IMG/VR virus record: IMGVR_UViG_3300027140_000003
Coordinates: 37,864-101,863 of that record
Reading direction: 5' to 3' (one strand)
Source of the DNA: a virus
Length of the DNA stretch: 64,000 nt
Made by a program: the position numbers and the translations under genes. Under the pieces are notes generated by a model that was not told where the DNA came from, made no database searches, and was given only the letters and a program-made list of their open reading frames with translations. Shown here piece after piece: positions 61,241 through 64,000 of this stretch. Within the stretch, counting starts at the first letter, position 1. Each line of letters starts with the position of its first letter.

Positions 61241-62044
61241 CTATGAAGCGAATGCTTTAAGTAGAGACTGATTGTCAGTTAAGCTGTAAGCTGTTCTATT
61301 AATAGTGACGTTATTTTGGGATGTAATGGGTGCTAGGTTATAGAGAGATTTTCTTAGGTTTGAAAATTCTAAAGTCATAACGAACTGGTAATCGCCACCA
61401 CCCTTTGGCTGGCATCTAGTTCTGATTCTAGCTGATGTGCAGTTTGAGAAATCTTCGATCTTCTTGGTTAGCTTGGCATTCAATTTTAACGGATCGAATT
61501 TATTCATTAAATAGAACCCATGAGTACCTACATTGATGTAGTAGGTTTTCTTCTTATTGTAGTAGTCACAGATAGCCTTAGCTGGGACTGTTATGTGGAC
61601 CTCGTTCTCACCCTTATAACTTTGTATATCAATTTCATACGCTTTGCGTTTGTCTTTAATACCACCAGTAAGTATTTTTCTACCAGCTTGGTCATTCTGT
61701 AGAATAGGAACTTTACTTCTCCACTTCTCACCAGCAGTACCCGATACATTCATTTCTTGGAGAAGGTTGTATTGAGTTGCGATATCTCGCATCATGATTT
61801 TCTCAGGATCGCCTTTAAGGTCTTCAGCGAATGCCCACTTACCGTTGTAGTATTTTAATACTAGAGATCCTGCTGCAGTTGGGGATATCTTTAACTCACA
61901 TCCTGTTGATGTTGATATACTTTTAGTGACGATAGAAAGATCTGGTTTATCGTGCGATGCGCCAGCTGGATCACCTACAGTGATTTTGTATTCTTTCAAT
62001 ACGTTATGTGCGTTTCTCTCGTAATCGAAACCTTTTTGTGCCAT
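61241..62044 (-). CDS. Nuclease-like protein (PD-(D/E)xK type suspected), 267 aa
   Basis: Start at MAQKGFDYERNAHNVLKEY (62044; GGGGTT before). HDKPDLSIVTK then TGCELKISPTAAGSLVLKYY (D...ELK, about residues 36-60) resembles a PD-(D/E)xK core with Lys in the catalytic place. The C-terminal half has FYLMNKFDPLKLN and a Cys/Arg-rich ARIRTRCQPKGGG. The longer frame starting at a TTG is rejected. Confidence 0.6.
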   Translation of the reverse strand: MAQKGFDYERNAHNVLKEYKITVGDPAGASHDKPDLSIVTKSISTSTGCELKISPTAAGSLVLKYYNGKWAFAEDLKGDPEKIMMRDIATQYNLLQEMNVSGTAGEKWRSKVPILQNDQAGRKILTGGIKDKRKAYEIDIQSYKGENEVHITVPAKAICDYYNKKKTYYINVGTHGFYLMNKFDPLKLNAKLTKKIEDFSNCTSARIRTRCQPKGGGDYQFVMTLEFSNLRKSLYNLAPITSQNNVTINRTAYSLTDNQSLLKAFAS

Positions 62045-62053
62045 GGGAACCCC

Positions 62054-62081
62054 GTACAATAATTATTGTACTATTTAGGTC
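62054..62081 (-). promoter_or_regulatory. 18-bp perfect palindrome next to CTAAATAG
   Basis: GTACAATAATTATTGTAC (62054-62071) is a perfect palindrome. On the minus strand it directly follows CCTAAATA, and the TAG of the upstream gene is within it. Nine bases later is the ATG of the nuclease-like gene. Confidence 0.55.
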
Positions 62082-62787
62082 TGCGCTGTCTACGAATAAC
62101 TTTCTCGTATTTGCGATCCCACTTACCGATCTGGTCAATGATCTTTCTTGGAGATTCATTGTTTCGGAAGTCGTAGTCGAATGTCTTGAGGAAATAGTGG
62201 AGGGTTTTTGAATCGCGAGATTTCTTGCAGCGATTTAGTAGCGTATTAATATCTACGTTTGGTCTTAGTACTTTGAAGTCTAGGTATACACAATGAGCAT
62301 ATGCTTGTATCTCATCGAACTCAGAAAGGTACTTTCTTTCTGCGTCTTTTTTGGCTATACCAACTTTCTTATAAGGAACAACATAATTGCTCCATGTATC
62401 ATCACGTCTATCATATTGCATGAAGTGAATTATCTCATGCATCAAAGTTTGCAATAAACGAAACTTAAACTTTTCCCAAACTTGGTCATTGAAATTAAAT
62501 GTATCAAATTTGGTTGTATGTATTATTAAAAGTGACTGTCTATTTTCTGGATCATACTCACCACCAATACAAACATACTTCTCAGTCCAACTAGCCTTAG
62601 ACTTCTCTTCTCTCCATACAACTTTAGTTCGCCACTTTTTAAGATAGTTGGCTAAACCTTTTGAATCGTTTCTATACTTGTCTAGATCCTTGAGGACTTT
62701 TGCTGGAACAAGTTTAGCCCTAAATGGACGCTCATAAAAATTGAGCATGTCCATCCAGTCGGAGTTATAATTTTCCAGGAACTTCAT
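62071..62787 (-). CDS. HExxH metallopeptidase-like protein (238 aa)
   Basis: Start at MKFLENYNSDWMDMLNFYE (62787; AGGG at 8 nt) because the upstream gene ends at 62796. LLQTLMHEIIHFMQYDRRD has HEIIH (zinc site), followed by EFDEIQAYAH, where the Glu could be the third ligand as in SprT- or gluzincin-like peptidases. C-terminal end very basic (KVIRRQRRPK). Function unknown; a SprT-like role against host or virion proteins is possible. Confidence 0.7.
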   Translation of the reverse strand: MKFLENYNSDWMDMLNFYERPFRAKLVPAKVLKDLDKYRNDSKGLANYLKKWRTKVVWREEKSKASWTEKYVCIGGEYDPENRQSLLIIHTTKFDTFNFNDQVWEKFKFRLLQTLMHEIIHFMQYDRRDDTWSNYVVPYKKVGIAKKDAERKYLSEFDEIQAYAHCVYLDFKVLRPNVDINTLLNRCKKSRDSKTLHYFLKTFDYDFRNNESPRKIIDQIGKWDRKYEKVIRRQRRPK

Positions 62788-62795
62788 ATTCAGCC

Positions 62796-63248
62796 CTATT
62801 TGATAAAAGGAACTGGCTCCTGCATACCCCTTTCCCAAAAATACAACTCAACAGTTTGGGGTAACAGTTTGCGCATCCCTCTCAGTACTTTTTTGTTGTC
62901 TTCATAATGTCGTTGTATACCCAATTCAAGCACCCTTTCGGACTTAAATCGGACTACATTTTCAACAGTTCTGGTATTATCTAGAAGATGGAAGGAAATT
63001 ACTCTTCCACCATAATATTTATTCAGCCAGTCTTTTGTGATTGTATGTATTCTTGGCTCTCGTTTTCTTGCAGAAATGGCGTAAAATTGGGTCTCAACTG
63101 GCTCTATAAGTTTCTCGGCATTCTCGTACCAATCGTACAAAAAGTCCTTCCTAGCCTTTCTTTGAACCCCATTCATTTTACCCCACTTCATTTCGGATGG
63201 CGGTGGCTGAGCAGCCAGAACCCCATCGATGTCATAAGAAACTATCAT
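62796..63248 (-). CDS. HAD-family hydrolase (150 aa)
   Basis: Motif I SYDIDGVLAAQPP (residues 4-16, DxDGV), motif II AISARKREPRI (Ser about 58), and motif IV YEDNKKVLRG (about 115-124). Lys for motif III is likely in FKSERVLE. Small phosphatase of the type that phages encode for nucleotide or end-processing functions. ATGA overlap with the next gene. Confidence 0.8.
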   Translation of the reverse strand: MIVSYDIDGVLAAQPPPSEMKWGKMNGVQRKARKDFLYDWYENAEKLIEPVETQFYAISARKREPRIHTITKDWLNKYYGGRVISFHLLDNTRTVENVVRFKSERVLELGIQRHYEDNKKVLRGMRKLLPQTVELYFWERGMQEPVPFIK

Positions 63249-64000
63249 AGGATTAATGGATCAACCTTTCCAGTCTTTTCTACAACAGCTTTCTGCTTTT
63301 CCCAGATATTTCTACGGACTTCCTCTGGGAATGACGCAAACTTATCCAACTCCATTTTGGTATCTGTAGGGAAACACCAATTCAAACCATTGTTACCTTT
63401 CGGTGCGCAGACAGGAATACCTGCATAAAGAGCATGATATGCACGACCAGTTCTCCAACCAGACTTCTTATGTTTATCGTCATAGACAGCTAGACAGCCA
63501 TAGAACTGTTGATAGAACTTTCTACGATCTCTTTGCTGTGGGTTTGGTAGAATCTCAAGTGCTTCAAAATCATCCCATTCAGCTTCTTTACCTGCAACTT
63601 GAAGACAACGTGAAGAAGTAAACTCTTTGAAGTATTTGGTTCTGCCATTTGGTCTACCAATGTAAACCACCTTCTCAATATTACCTGGATGAAATTCAGC
63701 AAACTCCATACCAGATGCCATGGGTAAATCAACAGTTGTAGTTCCGATAGGACACTTCAGGATAGTTGCAACTTCATTACACTCAGTCGCATTGGCTGCA
63801 ATAGTCCAACGTGACCAATCTTCATCAGGTAACAACTCCCAAAGGAATGGAAGATCTGGATCGTCATTCAAAAAGATGATGCGACCCTTATGTGCTTTAA
63901 TCATCTCAACAGTTTTATCCCAGTACTTCTGATAGAACTGCAAATTAGTTCCACCAAACTCAAGCATGAGAACATCACAATCTTGATATGTGTCAAATGT
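63245..64000 (-). CDS. Glycosyltransferase-like protein, N-terminus beyond window
   Basis: At least 251 residues; the frame stays open to the right edge (reading DTYQDCDVLMLEFGGTN), so the ATG at 63967 is not the start. KVVYIGRPNGRTKYFKEF and GWRTGRAYHALYAGIPVCAP resemble the nucleotide-sugar-binding end of GT-B transferases such as T4 alpha-glucosyltransferase-type proteins. Could modify DNA or a virion or host glycan. Confidence 0.6.
   Translation of the reverse strand, partial: TFDTYQDCDVLMLEFGGTNLQFYQKYWDKTVEMIKAHKGRIIFLNDDPDLPFLWELLPDEDWSRWTIAANATECNEVATILKCPIGTTTVDLPMASGMEFAEFHPGNIEKVVYIGRPNGRTKYFKEFTSSRCLQVAGKEAEWDDFEALEILPNPQQRDRRKFYQQFYGCLAVYDDKHKKSGWRTGRAYHALYAGIPVCAPKGNNGLNWCFPTDTKMELDKFASFPEEVRRNIWEKQKAVVEKTGKVDPLIL

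Noticed and set aside
62045-62059. Longer N-terminus of the nuclease-like gene from a TTG codon
   Set aside because: It would start inside the 18-bp palindrome and lack a ribosome-binding site; the ATG at 62044 follows GGGGTT.

Overview
The window is a 64-kb piece of a large lytic phage genome, AT-rich, with every convincing protein and RNA gene on the minus strand. The gene content points to a T4-like myovirus. Present are a T4-type RNase H next to its usual partner gene, a gp61-like primase, NrdA and NrdB, ThyX, dCMP deaminase, a DsbA-like late DNA-binding protein, an Rz/Rz1-like spanin pair, and proteins carrying leaders like those of T4 internal head proteins. Host genes suggest a betaproteobacterium, probably freshwater (inference): a Bug/TctC-type solute-binding protein and a proteobacterial-type IscU/IscA pair. 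No capsid, tail, terminase or polymerase gene lies in the window, so it is one accessory, nucleotide-metabolism and lysis arm of a bigger genome.

Layout, read as coordinates (transcription runs right to left). 1-9 kb: about 30 small early-type genes chained by ATGA or TAATG overlaps, a metallophosphoesterase, a 2OG oxygenase and an AAA ATPase. In 2.1-3.7 kb an 8-bp word, GGAGTCCC, occurs ten times in one orientation and in all reading frames. 8.2-15.7 kb: a TctC-like periplasmic protein, then an enzyme cluster (tetrapyrrole-methylase-like protein, double methyltransferase with a CmoA-like half, four 2OG oxygenases, a PP-loop ATPase) and an RNase-H-like protein. 15.7-19.7 kb: 28 tRNA genes covering all 20 amino acids, with a SpeD-like gene, two tiny genes and several structured non-coding blocks. 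A probable stand-alone small RNA gene (about 19.75-19.92 kb) lies just upstream. 20.2-23.4 kb: a family of related virion-like surface proteins. 23.5-28.6 kb: IscA, IscU, a GNAT, a PurD-like ATP-grasp ligase, a PP-loop ATPase, a 2OG oxygenase, and AhpD with AhpC. 28.7-32.4 kb: dCMP deaminase, RNase H and neighbours. 32.5-35.3 kb: two alpha/beta hydrolases, a 2OG oxygenase and a class IV aminotransferase. 35.3-44.3 kb: DsbA-like, many small membrane proteins, and secreted and membrane-anchored coiled-coil proteins. 44.2-49.7 kb: desaturase, NrdB, NrdA, ThyX, primase. 49.7-50.8 kb: lysis (XhlA-like, Rz1-like, Rz-like). 50.8-61.1 kb: virion and internal-head-protein candidates including Dps, two nucleotidylyltransferase-like proteins and a KxDG ligase-like protein. 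61.2-64 kb: nuclease-like, HExxH peptidase-like, HAD phosphatase and a glycosyltransferase-like gene cut by the window edge.

Regulation is unusually legible. A series of sigma70-type promoters (TTTAC[A/T] or TTGACA, exactly 17 bp, TATAAT) stands at operon heads. Five of the operon junctions also have a hairpin built on AACCCT...AGGGTT. TAAATA-type late-promoter-like motifs precede other genes, and in two places an 18-bp perfect palindrome overlaps one.

The most promising undescribed systems are these. First, the suite of proteins sharing a 10-residue T4-like capsid-targeting leader, which implies enzymes packaged in the head and injected. Second, the dispersed small-molecule or RNA/peptide modification pathway with seven 2OG oxygenases, two PP-loop ATPases, an ATP-grasp ligase, a PLP aminotransferase and a CmoA-like methyltransferase fusion. 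Third, the structured RNAs embedded in the tRNA array. Fourth, the polar GGAGTCCC repeats. Family names come from reading motifs by eye; no database search was run.
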